From Hyphomicrobiales bacterium (GTDB lineage: Bacteria > Pseudomonadota > Alphaproteobacteria > Rhizobiales > OSC116): a DNA stretch of 64,000 nucleotides. Shown here one piece after another: positions 8,531 to 18,366 of the stretch (position 1 is the first letter of the stretch; every line of letters starts with the position of its first letter). Where the stretch lies: contig JABSRZ010000010.1 of NCBI GenBank assembly GCA_013214705.1, forward strand, positions 1-64,000. The letters run 5' to 3'. A program made the position numbers and the translations under genes. The notes beneath the pieces were generated by a model that made no database searches, was not told where the DNA came from, and was given only the letters and a program-made list of their open reading frames with translations.

Positions 8531-10171
8531 ATGACTAAAAAATCAATCTTAAAAATCAATAATCTTAGCGTCAGCTTGCCCGAACGTGCCGAGCGCCCGT
8601 TTGCGGTCGAAGATATGAGCTTTGAACTTTTCCCAGGCGAAATTTTATGCATTGTTGGCGAGTCTGGCTCTGGCAAGTCCATGTCATCTAACGCCGTAAT
8701 GGGTCTGTTGCCCAAGCCATTTGTAAATATCAGCCAAGGTGAAATTTTGTTTGATGGCAAAGATTTGGCGCAAATTAGCGACAAAGAGATGCAAAAAATT
8801 CGCGGCAGCCAAATTGGCATGATTTTCCAAGAACCGATGACAGCATTAAACCCAGTGATGAAAGTGGCCAAACAATTAGAAGAAGTGTTTAACAGCCATA
8901 AATTCAAATTATCTCGCAAACAGGTCAAAGCCAAAATCATCGAAATGTTAGATGATGTCGGCTTGCCCGACCCCGAAATTATTGGCAGTAGCTATCCGTT
9001 TGAGCTTTCCGGCGGCCAACGCCAACGGGTGATGATAGCCATGGCCTTGGCGTTAGAACCCGATATTTTAATCGCTGATGAGCCGACCACGGCGCTAGAT
9101 GTGACCACCCAAGCGCAAATCTTAAAACTCATTGCCGATTTGCAAACCAAACGCGATATGGGGGTGATTTTCATCACTCATGACTTTGGTGTGGTGGCCG
9201 AAATTGCCGATCGGGTGATTGTCATGCAAAATGGCAAAATTGTTGAACAAGGCCAAGCAGAGCAAATTTTAAACACCCCTCAACATCCCTACACGCGGAA
9301 GTTAATTTCCACAGTGCCGCATTTGGGGGCGCAAAAAAAGCCGGTGGTTACAACTGATGTTGTGGTTACAGTTAAGGGTCTTAACAAAATTTATGGCGAA
9401 GCTAAAACTGGTTTGTTCAGAAAACCCGGCCGGGTTGTCCACGCGTCCAAAGATGTGAGTTTCGAAATCCGCCAAGGCGAAACTCTTGGTCTGGTCGGCG
9501 AGTCTGGCTCGGGCAAGTCAACCGTTGGCCGTTGCATGATTCGCTTGCATAGCTCAAATTCTGGCGAAGTGTTGTTTAAAGGCGAGGATATTTTAAAATT
9601 ATCCAACCGCGAAATGATGCCAATGCGCAAACACATTCAGATGATTTTTCAAGACCCATATGCCTCGCTTAACCCAAGGCGTAAAATTGGCGACATCATC
9701 ACCGAAGGGCCAACCATTCATGGCGTGCCCAAAGCCAAAAGTTGGAAGCGGGCCGAAGAATTGTTAGAAATTGTCGGCTTAGATAAAATTGCCCTCAAAC
9801 GCTACCCGCATGAATTTTCTGGCGGCCAACGTCAACGCATCGGCATTGCCCGCGCTTTGGCGATGGACCCTAAATTACTCATTGCCGATGAAGCGGTGTC
9901 AGCATTAGACGTGTCAGTGCAGGCGCAGGTTCTAAAATTGCTCGATGAAATTAAAACCGAAATGCATTTGGCGATGTTATTTGTCACCCATGATTTGCGC
10001 GTGGCAGCACAGGTCTGCGATAAAATAGCGGTGATGAAATTGGGCGAAATTGTCGAATATGGCAACACATATGATGTGTTCCATAACCCACAACATGCCT
10101 ATACCAAAAGCTTGTTAGACGCCGTGCCGGGCAAAGATTGGAAAGTCCCCGACCTGTCTAAGCTGGCTTAA
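8531..10171 (+). CDS. Dipeptide ABC transporter ATPase, DppD-DppF fusion
   Basis: A 546-residue cytoplasmic ATPase with two complete ABC domains in one chain. The first has Walker A GESGSGKS at 43-50, signature LSGGQ, and Walker B ending ADEPTTALD. The second has GESGSGKS near residue 325, signature FSGGQ and ADEAVSALD, where Ala replaces the usual Pro. Each domain ends with the oligopeptide-family element ([10 protein letters not shown] and [10 protein letters not shown]). In E. coli the two are separate DppD and DppF proteins; here they are fused, as in GsiA and many alphaproteobacterial transporters. It is the last gene of the dpp operon. Confidence 0.93.
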   Translation: MTKKSILKINNLSVSLPERAERPFAVEDMSFELFPGEILCIVGESGSGKSMSSNAVMGLLPKPFVNISQGEILFDGKDLAQISDKEMQKIRGSQIGMIFQEPMTALNPVMKVAKQLEEVFNSHKFKLSRKQVKAKIIEMLDDVGLPDPEIIGSSYPFELSGGQRQRVMIAMALALEPDILIADEPTTALDVTTQAQILKLIADLQTKRDMGVIFITHDFGVVAEIADRVIVMQNGKIVEQGQAEQILNTPQHPYTRKLISTVPHLGAQKKPVVTTDVVVTVKGLNKIYGEAKTGLFRKPGRVVHASKDVSFEIRQGETLGLVGESGSGKSTVGRCMIRLHSSNSGEVLFKGEDILKLSNREMMPMRKHIQMIFQDPYASLNPRRKIGDIITEGPTIHGVPKAKSWKRAEELLEIVGLDKIALKRYPHEFSGGQRQRIGIARALAMDPKLLIADEAVSALDVSVQAQVLKLLDEIKTEMHLAMLFVTHDLRVAAQVCDKIAVMKLGEIVEYGNTYDVFHNPQHAYTKSLLDAVPGKDWKVPDLSKLA

Positions 10172-10210
10172 AGCCCAGCTATAGCTTTAGATTTAGCTGG
10201 ATGAGAATAC

Positions 10211-13200
10211 TCATTCGGCCGCTTCTATGTCTGTTTTGGCATCGGGTTTGTTAATGTCGATGCGTTTGGTAAAGTCTACGCGTTTGGCTATGCCGACCCG
10301 CTTGGTAAAATGCCGCCACTCGCGGCCATTCCATACCCAGCTGAAAAAATTACCAATATCTTGCATCAAACCAATGGTCGCGGGTACCAATATAAGTACC
10401 AATACCGTGGCGGCTAACAGCCCAAATACCATGGTTATGGCCAATGGGATGAGGAATTGAGCCTGCAGGCTTTTCTCAAACATCAGCGGAGTCAACCCGC
10501 CCATAGTGGTTAAAGATGTCAGCAACACCGCTCGCAATCTGTCTTTTGCGCCCATCACCGCGGCGTGATACATATCCGCGCCGGCTTCGATATATTCATC
10601 AATTCGGGACACCAAAATAATGCTGTCATTGACCAAAATACCGGCCAGCCCCAACAGGCCAAAAATGCTCATCATGGTCAGGTTAAAGCCCATCACATAA
10701 TGGCCAAATAGCGCGCCGACAAAGCCAAATGGTATAATCATCATCACCACAAATGGCCGTGTGTAGGAGGCAAAAACCCATGCCAGCGTTATATAGATTA
10801 GTGATAGCCCAAGTATAGCGCCAATTTGCATGTCCAAAAACGCTTCGGCTTGCTCTAACCCTTGCCCGCCTAATGTGTGTTCAATGCCATATTTTGCCAA
10901 TATGCCCGGCAGTATATTTTTCTCAATTTCAGCCCGCACTTCGTCGCCAGTCATTAAATCTGGGTTCACTTCGCCAGTCACGGTGATCGATATTTTACCA
11001 TCGGTTTTGCGTATTAAACTCGCGCCAACCCGCTCCTCAAATGTCACAATTTCGCTCAATTGTACATATTTTCCGGTTGGGCTTTTTAAGCGGAAATTCC
11101 GCAAGCTGCTCATGCTGCCTTCTTGCTCGGCCAATTGTACTTTTACGTCGACATCACCCACCAAAGTTGGGAATGAGCGGGCGGTTAAGCCTTGGAAATT
11201 ATTGCGCAATTGTCCAGATATATTGTCAATCGTAAAGCCCAATGCGCCGCCGCGTGGGGTCAATTCCAAAATCAATTCGCGCTTACCAACCGGGAAGTTA
11301 TCATCAAGCCCACTCACGCCGGGCAGGCGGCTCATCTGTTCTTGCATGTCGCGTGAGGCGGTTTTTAACACCGCGAGTGATCCGCCGCTTAACCGATAAT
11401 CAATTTCAGCCCCGCCGCTACCACCACGGTTTTCTTGGATGATTAAATTCTCAACTGTTGGCAATACCGGCGCGGCATCTTGCCATGCATCCAATATGGT
11501 CGATGTCCGCACATCGCGGTTTTCGGCTTTGGTCAGCTGCACCCGTATATTGGCCTCGGGGTCTGTGCCGCCAGAAATAGATGTATAGACAGTTTCGACC
11601 AGGCTATTTTTTGTGCCACCTAAATTCAACTCTACTTCACGCAAAGTGTCTTCAAGCCTAACCACATCACGCTTCATCGCATCTAAATCTGCGCCCGAGC
11701 TAAACTCCACCCGTAGTTGAATTTCTTCACCTTCAGCTTGCGGAAAAAAGTCAAACCCAACGGTGTTAGAGGTGATAAAGCCGACCGCCACAATAAAGGT
11801 GGCGAAACTACCAGCCACCGTGGCCCAGCGCCAGCGGAATGAAAACGCCGCCACTGGCACAAACATTTTGTCTCTAAAAAATTCAAATCCATTGTCAAAA
11901 TAACGTCTGAAGAAATTTCTTTTGTCGCCGCGGCCTTTATATTTTACATGGCGTAAATGCCCCGGCAAAATTAAAAAACACTCAATGAGCGAGGCGATTA
12001 ATACCGATATCACCACGATAGGAAAGGTAATCATCACCTGTCCCATAAAACCGCCAATCATTGCCAATGGCAAAAAAGCTGCGATGGTGGTTAAAGCCGC
12101 GGCAATCACTGGCTTCATCATCCGGGTGGCACCAAGCTGGGCGGCATCCATGGGGCTTAGGCCGTTACGCATCTGGGTTTCGGCCTCTTCGGCCACCACA
12201 ATGGCATCATCAACTATAATCCCGAGCATCATAATTAACGCAAACATCGATATCATATTTATCGAAGTGCCAAATAAATACATCACCGCCAAGGTTGCCA
12301 TAATGGCCACCGGCACGCCGGCTGCCACCCAAAATGCGATGCGGGCATTTAAAAATACAAACAATACCAATACCACCAACACCAAACCAGATAAGCCATT
12401 GCTGACCAATAGGTTTATGCGCTCGCGCACATATTCACCGGTCACGTTAAACGTGGTAATGTCTAAACTTTTGGGCAAAGTGGCTTTCACTTCGGCCAAA
12501 TATCCATGCATAATTTCCATGGTTTTGAGCGTATCGGCAGACGGCGCGCGTTTAATCTCTAGCACAATGGCGCGGTTGTTGGCCATCACCCCCACAGTTT
12601 GGTCGGGGTTATATTGGGTGTCAATATTGGCAATGTCGCTCAACAATAAACGCTCACCTTTGGTGCCTATATTTAGCTCGATGCCGCCTAAATCACTGGC
12701 AGATTGTCCTACGCCAAACATCCGTAGCGATTTTTGGGCAGTGCCTTCCAATGTTCCAGAGGGTCTATCTAATGTGCCAGTGGCAATTTTGCGGGCTATG
12801 TCACCTAATGATAAATTGGTTTTTTCTATCGCCAACGGGTCAACATTCACCGCAATTTCTTGGTCTCGCTTGCCCGAAAAGTCAATTTTATCGATACCGG
12901 CTTCTAACAGGCCATCGCGTATATCAATGGTATATTTAATCAACGCGCGCTCACCAAATGGCCCCGAAACCGAGATTGAAGCCACAGGTTCAAAAAACTC
13001 TATTTTGGTAATAATCGGCGCGTCAGCCTCGGCCGGTAGGTTGCGCACGCTGGCTACAGCCCGCTCAACAGCCGACATGGCCACGGTCATATCCGCGTCA
13101 GATTCAAACTGAATGGTAATGCCGCCATTGCCCTCGGTGGCATAGGCGGTTACTTTTTCGACCGCACTTAAAAACCGCACTTCGGCTTCTAATGGTCGCA

Positions 13201-13432
13201 ATATCGAGGCCTCGACATCATCCGGGCTAGCGCCGCTCCAACTGGTCGAAATATTAATGTAATTAATGGTAAAAGTTGGCATAAGCTGGGTGTTGAGCTT
13301 CAATAAAGCCGCACCGCCCAATAATATCAACATCGCCATCAGCAAATTTGCCGCCGTGTGGTGGCGCACAAACAGCCTAATAATGCCTTTTTTACTAATT
13401 TTATTTCTTAATAACTGTAAATCGGTAGACAT
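10211..13432 (-). CDS. RND-family efflux transporter, inner-membrane permease
   Basis: A 1073-residue HAE1/AcrB-type pump. The first membrane helix is near residues 25-45, followed by a large periplasmic loop starting with SWSGASPDDVEASILRPLE. A block of membrane helices holds the ALIMMLGIIVDDAIVVAEEAE segment with the proton-relay aspartates, and the second half repeats this plan with GLLGLAGILVNDSIILVSR. It starts one base after the stop of the adaptor gene on the same strand. Such pumps export drugs, detergents or lipids with proton antiport. No TolC-like outer-membrane gene is in the window, so one must be supplied from elsewhere. Confidence 0.93.
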   Translation of the reverse strand: MSTDLQLLRNKISKKGIIRLFVRHHTAANLLMAMLILLGGAALLKLNTQLMPTFTINYINISTSWSGASPDDVEASILRPLEAEVRFLSAVEKVTAYATEGNGGITIQFESDADMTVAMSAVERAVASVRNLPAEADAPIITKIEFFEPVASISVSGPFGERALIKYTIDIRDGLLEAGIDKIDFSGKRDQEIAVNVDPLAIEKTNLSLGDIARKIATGTLDRPSGTLEGTAQKSLRMFGVGQSASDLGGIELNIGTKGERLLLSDIANIDTQYNPDQTVGVMANNRAIVLEIKRAPSADTLKTMEIMHGYLAEVKATLPKSLDITTFNVTGEYVRERINLLVSNGLSGLVLVVLVLFVFLNARIAFWVAAGVPVAIMATLAVMYLFGTSINMISMFALIMMLGIIVDDAIVVAEEAETQMRNGLSPMDAAQLGATRMMKPVIAAALTTIAAFLPLAMIGGFMGQVMITFPIVVISVLIASLIECFLILPGHLRHVKYKGRGDKRNFFRRYFDNGFEFFRDKMFVPVAAFSFRWRWATVAGSFATFIVAVGFITSNTVGFDFFPQAEGEEIQLRVEFSSGADLDAMKRDVVRLEDTLREVELNLGGTKNSLVETVYTSISGGTDPEANIRVQLTKAENRDVRTSTILDAWQDAAPVLPTVENLIIQENRGGSGGAEIDYRLSGGSLAVLKTASRDMQEQMSRLPGVSGLDDNFPVGKRELILELTPRGGALGFTIDNISGQLRNNFQGLTARSFPTLVGDVDVKVQLAEQEGSMSSLRNFRLKSPTGKYVQLSEIVTFEERVGASLIRKTDGKISITVTGEVNPDLMTGDEVRAEIEKNILPGILAKYGIEHTLGGQGLEQAEAFLDMQIGAILGLSLIYITLAWVFASYTRPFVVMMIIPFGFVGALFGHYVMGFNLTMMSIFGLLGLAGILVNDSIILVSRIDEYIEAGADMYHAAVMGAKDRLRAVLLTSLTTMGGLTPLMFEKSLQAQFLIPLAITMVFGLLAATVLVLILVPATIGLMQDIGNFFSWVWNGREWRHFTKRVGIAKRVDFTKRIDINKPDAKTDIEAAE

Positions 13433-13433
13433 A

Positions 13434-15017
13434 TCATTCTCCGGCTTTATTTAAATTTTCCACGGCCTCAGTGTCTTGCCTGGCTTGTTTTTCAGCTGCC
13501 ATTTCTTCAAGTCTTATAGCGTGTCTTTGTTCTGCCTCGGCGCGGGTTAAAACCAACACATCAGTGCCCGCGGTGCTAAGCTTGGTGTTTAATATCACGT
13601 CACCATTTTCAACGGCCAAACCATTTGCATCCATATCCGTTACCACCAGCGCAAATTTGCCGTCATAACCTAGTGTTTTTATCACCACCGGCTTTAAACG
13701 GGTTTCAAATATCGGCTCTATTTCATCGTCTGCAACAGGGCTTGTGGTGTCTGGGTTTTCTTGGCCCTCATCGACGGTTTCTTGCGTCACCGCAACCGGT
13801 TTCAACAGATAAATTGTGTTGCCATCATAAATCACATGTTCTGGCACTTTTAACACGTTTTTAAACAATCTATCGGGTATCTGCACGGTCATAAATGAGC
13901 CAACGCGCAAGGTCGCGACGGTGTCCAAATTGTCGATTTTGGCAAATAATTCTATGCCGCCGCTCGAGGCGGTGATTTGCGCCGCCACTCTGTCTATGGT
14001 GGCGGTAAATTTTTCTGTGGTGCTGCCGGCTTGCCAAATCAAATTCACTTCACGGCCAATTAAAGTGCCATCTTGGGCCAATATACGGCCATATAGGCTG
14101 TCAGAAATGGTGAACACAATGTCCATTTTATTGCGGTCAATTAAGGTGGCAATTTGGTCATTTGTGCCAGCAATTTGGCCAATTTGTAGGCTGGCATTTT
14201 GTACATAGGCATCAAATGGTGCATAGCTTTTTGTATTGTCTAAATCGCGCTGGGCTTTGTCGATAGACCATTGAATGGTTTTCAAACTGGTGTTGAGGCG
14301 CTTCATTTGGCTGGTTTGGGCTTGCAAGTTATTTTCCGACAATTCAACCGCTTGTCGGCGCTGGGTCACTACCAATAATTTATCATCTAAAGACTTGCTG
14401 GTAATGGTGCCTTGTGCGCGCAGGGTTACGCCGCGCTCATGGTCTTTTTGGGCCGCCACTAGTTGCTCGCGCACGGTTTGCAGGCTAATGGTTTCAGATT
14501 TGGAGCGTAGTTTAAGCTCTTCAATATTGGTTAATGTGTCGTCAAACCGACTTTGGGCGTTTAGCAATGCGCCTTCATAGGTAAACGGGTCGATGCTAAA
14601 CAGCAATTCGCCTTTATTGACCAAAGCGCCAGATTTAAAGTTAGCCGATATTTGCACCACTTCGCCGCTCACATTGCTGCGCAAGCGCAATTCTTTGCCA
14701 GCTATGGTTTGGCCATAAATTTCAACACTTGGCCGTATATCGGCAAATTTTGCTTCAAACACTTCAACCGTTGCCGACTTTTCGACGATAATTTCAGGCT
14801 CGACTTCTGGCCGGTTGGCATCCAGTGCACCTTTATAATAAAACGCCCCGCCCAATAAGGCTACCGGCATAATGGCCAACATCCCAACCCGAAAGATGCG
14901 CCCAATTATCGATGGCGGGCTGACATCGCGCAACTTAATATTGGTTTCAAGGCCGAATATATTTTCCGTTTGGTCGTGTTTCATATCCATATTTAGGTCT
15001 TTTCCAACTTGCGACAA
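13434..15017 (-). CDS. RND efflux periplasmic adaptor (membrane fusion protein)
   Basis: A 527-residue adaptor of the HlyD/AcrA type. A cytoplasmic N-terminus of about 40 residues precedes one membrane helix. A lipoyl-like half follows (IYGQTIAGKELRLRSNVSGEV), then a long helical hairpin around residues 155-240, the second lipoyl half and beta-barrel domains. The C-terminal part is longer than in AcrA and acidic. It would bridge the RND pump to an outer-membrane channel. Several in-frame Mets follow the first ATG (15017), so the start may be up to 11 residues downstream. Confidence 0.88.
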   Translation of the reverse strand: MSQVGKDLNMDMKHDQTENIFGLETNIKLRDVSPPSIIGRIFRVGMLAIMPVALLGGAFYYKGALDANRPEVEPEIIVEKSATVEVFEAKFADIRPSVEIYGQTIAGKELRLRSNVSGEVVQISANFKSGALVNKGELLFSIDPFTYEGALLNAQSRFDDTLTNIEELKLRSKSETISLQTVREQLVAAQKDHERGVTLRAQGTITSKSLDDKLLVVTQRRQAVELSENNLQAQTSQMKRLNTSLKTIQWSIDKAQRDLDNTKSYAPFDAYVQNASLQIGQIAGTNDQIATLIDRNKMDIVFTISDSLYGRILAQDGTLIGREVNLIWQAGSTTEKFTATIDRVAAQITASSGGIELFAKIDNLDTVATLRVGSFMTVQIPDRLFKNVLKVPEHVIYDGNTIYLLKPVAVTQETVDEGQENPDTTSPVADDEIEPIFETRLKPVVIKTLGYDGKFALVVTDMDANGLAVENGDVILNTKLSTAGTDVLVLTRAEAEQRHAIRLEEMAAEKQARQDTEAVENLNKAGE

Positions 15018-15107
15018 TTTCCCAAAATATAGGCGCAGTCAGGCTGATTTTCAAGGGATATGAAATTTTTAAAGCTAATAAATTCGACAAATTATGCGAT
15101 TCTGAAT

Positions 15108-16055
15108 TTATTGCGAAAAATGTTCGGCGGTAAATTCATATTCTTTACCACAAAAATCACATGCCACTTGTATATAGCCTGGCTTTTTTGGGTTTTCTTG
15201 GGCCATTTCAACCCGCTCTTGCTGGCTAAACTGGCTTAACATATCTTCAATCCGCTCCACGCTGCATTGACAAAAAGCTTCGAGCGGTTGTGGCATATAG
15301 CAGCGCACGCCTTTTTCATGAAATAGCTGAAACAACAGCCCTTGGCTGTCATTTTTATCGCTAATCAATTCATTATCTTTAACGGTTAACATCAAAGCCC
15401 GGGCATTTTCCCAATCGGCAATTTGCTGCTCTTTAAGCTCTTCCTCGTCAAGTTCGGCGTTCGAGCCGCCTTGTGCCGCCACCGATTGGATCATTAACCC
15501 ACCGGCATTCCAAGTTTTATTGTCTTTATCAAATTCGGCCGCCAACCTAATTTCAGTCAACATTTGTTCAGATTTGCCAAAATATTGCCGCGCCGCTTCT
15601 TCCAAACTAATATTGTCTAAGGCCACAATGCCTTGATATTCTTTCATGTCGCCACCTTGGTCAATGGTGATGACCATTTGCCCGGTGCCCAACAGCTCCG
15701 CATCTGATGTGGTTTCAAGTGCCGCCAAAGCCTTTTTGTTAAACCGTGCCGAGGCTCTAAATTTGCCGGCATTTTCATAATTGCCATCGGTATGATAATC
15801 CACCACCAGCATGTTCAGCGGGCCACTGGTCTGAGTCTGGATGATTAACCGGCCCTTAAATTTAATGCTAGAGCCTAATAACGATGTTAAAATGACCATT
15901 TTAGCCACCATTTTGGCAATCACTTCTGGGTAATTATGGTCTTTCAATACATCATTAATGCTAGATTTTAGCCGCGCAATTTCACCGCGTACCGCAGCGT
16001 TTTCAATGCGAAAGGGAATAACAACATTGTCTAATTCTATTATGTTATCAGTCAT
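15108..16055 (-). CDS. hslO: Redox-regulated chaperone Hsp33
   Basis: A 315-residue cytosolic holdase. The C-terminal zinc/redox switch is intact: CxC at 262-264 (CQC) and CxxC at 299-302 (CDFC). The N-terminal domain shows the family patterns LTSLLGSSIKFKGRLIIQTQ and GPLNMLVVDY. Under oxidative and heat stress the cysteines release zinc and form disulfides, switching on chaperone activity. It lies 8 bp downstream of argF on the same strand, an argD-argF-hslO order common in alphaproteobacteria. Confidence 0.95.
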   Translation of the reverse strand: MTDNIIELDNVVIPFRIENAAVRGEIARLKSSINDVLKDHNYPEVIAKMVAKMVILTSLLGSSIKFKGRLIIQTQTSGPLNMLVVDYHTDGNYENAGKFRASARFNKKALAALETTSDAELLGTGQMVITIDQGGDMKEYQGIVALDNISLEEAARQYFGKSEQMLTEIRLAAEFDKDNKTWNAGGLMIQSVAAQGGSNAELDEEELKEQQIADWENARALMLTVKDNELISDKNDSQGLLFQLFHEKGVRCYMPQPLEAFCQCSVERIEDMLSQFSQQERVEMAQENPKKPGYIQVACDFCGKEYEFTAEHFSQ

Positions 16056-16063
16056 CTTTAATC

Positions 16064-16963
16064 CTAATCAAATAAATATTTCAATATGGCTTTTTGCACA
16101 TGCAGCCTATTTTCAGCCTCGTCAAACACCACCGATTGCTGCCCATCAATCACTTCAGATACAACTTCTTCATCTCTATGCGCGGGCAGGCAATGCATAA
16201 ATATGCTGTCAGTTTTTGCCAATTTCATCACCCGCTCATCAACTTGGTAAGGCGCCAGTAAATTGTGGCGGTTGGCGGCATCTTTATCGCCCATCGAAAC
16301 CCAACAATCGGTAATGATGCAATCGGCATCTTTGGCAGCTTTGGCAGGGTCGCGTTCTAATTTTACATTGCCACCAGCCGCCACGGCTTTTTGTAATATT
16401 TCAGCATTCGGGTCTAGCTGTTCAGGCGACGCGATGGTTAGGTTAAAGCCAAATAATGGCGCGGCTTCTATCCAACTTGCGGCCACATTATTGCCATCGC
16501 CAAACCAAGCGATATTTTTGCCGTTTAAATCACCTTTATGTTCTTCAAAACACATGATATCGGCCATTATTTGGCACGGGTGGCTCCGGTCTGTTAAGGC
16601 GTTGATAACCGGTATTGTGGCATTTTGGGCGAGTTCCAACACCATTTCATGGCTGTTGGCTCTGATCATAATGCCATCCACAAACCGCGATAACACTTTG
16701 GCGGTGTCGGCGATGCTTTCGCCGTGGCCCATTTGCATGTCAGCCGCGCTCAATATAATCGCCGATCCGCCCAATTCGATAATGCCGACCTCAAAACTAA
16801 TGCGGGTTCTGGTGCTTGGCTTTTCAAATATCATGGCTATTTTTTTGCCAGCTAACACGTGGTTAAACGCATCTGGGTTGGCTTTCATCGCCTTGGCATC
16901 GGCAATAATGGCTTCTAATTGCGTGTGGGTAAAATCGGCTATATCTATAAAATGTTTAACCAT
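16064..16963 (-). CDS. argF: Ornithine carbamoyltransferase
   Basis: A 299-residue enzyme joining carbamoyl phosphate and ornithine to citrulline in arginine synthesis. The carbamoyl-phosphate site STRTR is at 50-54, the DRSHPCQ motif is present, and the ornithine-binding HCLP motif is at 257-260. Length is typical. Its start codon overlaps the last base of the upstream argD, so translation of the two is likely coupled. Confidence 0.97.
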   Translation of the reverse strand: MVKHFIDIADFTHTQLEAIIADAKAMKANPDAFNHVLAGKKIAMIFEKPSTRTRISFEVGIIELGGSAIILSAADMQMGHGESIADTAKVLSRFVDGIMIRANSHEMVLELAQNATIPVINALTDRSHPCQIMADIMCFEEHKGDLNGKNIAWFGDGNNVAASWIEAAPLFGFNLTIASPEQLDPNAEILQKAVAAGGNVKLERDPAKAAKDADCIITDCWVSMGDKDAANRHNLLAPYQVDERVMKLAKTDSIFMHCLPAHRDEEVVSEVIDGQQSVVFDEAENRLHVQKAILKYLFD

Positions 16964-18171
16964 TATATGTCTCCATCTGTGGTTTCAATCTTAAGCAACG
17001 TGGCGGAGATGTCCAATTTTTCTATTGCCAAATTAACCTCATCTTCAGTGGCAATAAGCGGCGGTAGTAGGCGCATTACATTGTCACCTGCGGGTATCGC
17101 CAGCATTTTTTGGTCATATAAAGCCGCCAATAGATCCATATTGACTATTTTACATTTCAGCCCAATCAACAAGCCTTCGCCTTTTAGGCTTTCAAATATA
17201 GTCGGGTGAGCGTCTATCAAGCCCAGTAGTTTTTGCCCCAATATGCCGCTAATTTTTTTCACATTGGCCAAAAAACCTTCGGCCAAAATAATATCCAACA
17301 CCGCGTTGGCAACGGCCATGGCCAATTGGTTGCCGCCATAGGTCGAACCATGTATGCCCGGTTGCATGCCCGATGCCGCTTGTGCGGTGGCCAAACATGC
17401 CCCCATGGGGAAGCCGCCGCCAAGGCCTTTGGCTAGGCTCATAATGTCAGGCTCGACGCCTAAAGCTTCATAGGCAAATAACCGTCCCGTACGGCCAATG
17501 CCGGTTTGAATTTCATCAAATATCAGCAAAATGTCGTTTTCATCGCAATATGTGCGCAATTTGACCACAAAACTTGGGTCAAAGCTGCGCAAACCACCTT
17601 CGCCTTGTATTGGCTCGAGCATGATGGCGGCGCAATTTTCATCGGCAGCGGCTATTAATGCGTCCCAATCCTGAAACGGCACTTGGGTAAACCCGCCAGC
17701 CTTAGGTCCAAAACCTTCTAAATATTTGGCTTGGCCGCCCGCGGCTATGGTGCCAATTGTGCGGCCATGAAAAGCCCCTTCGAAGGTAATGATATTGACT
17801 TTATGTTTATTGCCTTGGGCATAATGGTAGCGCCGCGCCACTTTTATCGCGCATTCGTTGCTTTCTGCGCCACTATTGGTAAAAAACACTTTATCGGCAA
17901 AGCTAATGTCACAAAGCCGTTTTGACAATGTCTCTTGTTGGGTGGATTTATACCAATTAGAGCTGTGCCACAATTTTTGTGCCTGCTCATTAAGCGCAGC
18001 TACCAAATGCGGATGGCTGTGGCCAACGCTTAGCACGGCCACACCAGCTCCAAAATCCAAATATTTTTCTTCAACCCCAGTTTTTGGGTTATTGGCAAAT
18101 ATATAACAACCTTCTCCTCGCTCGAACGAAAAATCAGTCGGCATATAGGTATTCATCAGGTGATTTGTCAT
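16963..18171 (-). CDS. argD: Acetylornithine aminotransferase (PLP-dependent)
   Basis: A class III aminotransferase of 402 residues from the ATG at 18171. An upstream in-frame ATG at 18204 would add 11 residues, but AAGGA sits 7 bp before 18171, which favours the shorter form. Conserved elements are the N-terminal GVAVLSVGHSHP, the PLP-phosphate loop SGAESNE, LIFDEIQTGIGRTG with the cofactor Asp, and the Schiff-base Lys in SLAKGLGGGFPMGA. It converts N-acetylglutamate semialdehyde to N-acetylornithine and may also act in lysine synthesis. It is the first gene of argD-argF-hslO. Confidence 0.95.
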   Translation of the reverse strand: MTNHLMNTYMPTDFSFERGEGCYIFANNPKTGVEEKYLDFGAGVAVLSVGHSHPHLVAALNEQAQKLWHSSNWYKSTQQETLSKRLCDISFADKVFFTNSGAESNECAIKVARRYHYAQGNKHKVNIITFEGAFHGRTIGTIAAGGQAKYLEGFGPKAGGFTQVPFQDWDALIAAADENCAAIMLEPIQGEGGLRSFDPSFVVKLRTYCDENDILLIFDEIQTGIGRTGRLFAYEALGVEPDIMSLAKGLGGGFPMGACLATAQAASGMQPGIHGSTYGGNQLAMAVANAVLDIILAEGFLANVKKISGILGQKLLGLIDAHPTIFESLKGEGLLIGLKCKIVNMDLLAALYDQKMLAIPAGDNVMRLLPPLIATEDEVNLAIEKLDISATLLKIETTDGDI

Positions 18172-18264
18172 GTTTGCGTCCTTTCGGGCGAAGCTATTGG
18201 CCATTTTTCAAAAAAGGCATATTGCTTAATACAGCTTAAACTGTCAATCAACAAATGCGCTCAT

Positions 18265-18312
18265 CTACATCTAAATGTTAACCAATTGTTTATTAGCAAT
18301 TGATTTATGTAG
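18265..18312. repeat. Nested inverted repeat between argD and coaBC
   Basis: CTACAT (18265-18270) and AAAT (18273-18276) can pair with ATTT and ATGTAG (18303-18312). Inside them CAATTG (18283-18288) pairs with CAATTG (18297-18302). Together they form an interrupted stem in the divergent promoter region. It could be a protein-binding site or an RNA structure. No function is known. Confidence 0.4.
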
Positions 18313-18366
18313 AATAAAATCATACAACATACTTGTTTGTGAAATAAAATCTAGGTTGGGTATTAT

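Noticed and set aside
11922-13112. A 396-codon open frame on the plus strand, antisense to the RND pump gene
   Set aside because: It lies wholly within the recognisable RND coding sequence, and its translation is low-complexity with no family features. It is a frame shadow.
16263-16994. A 243-codon open frame antisense to argF
   Set aside because: argF is unambiguous on the minus strand, and the antisense product has no domain.
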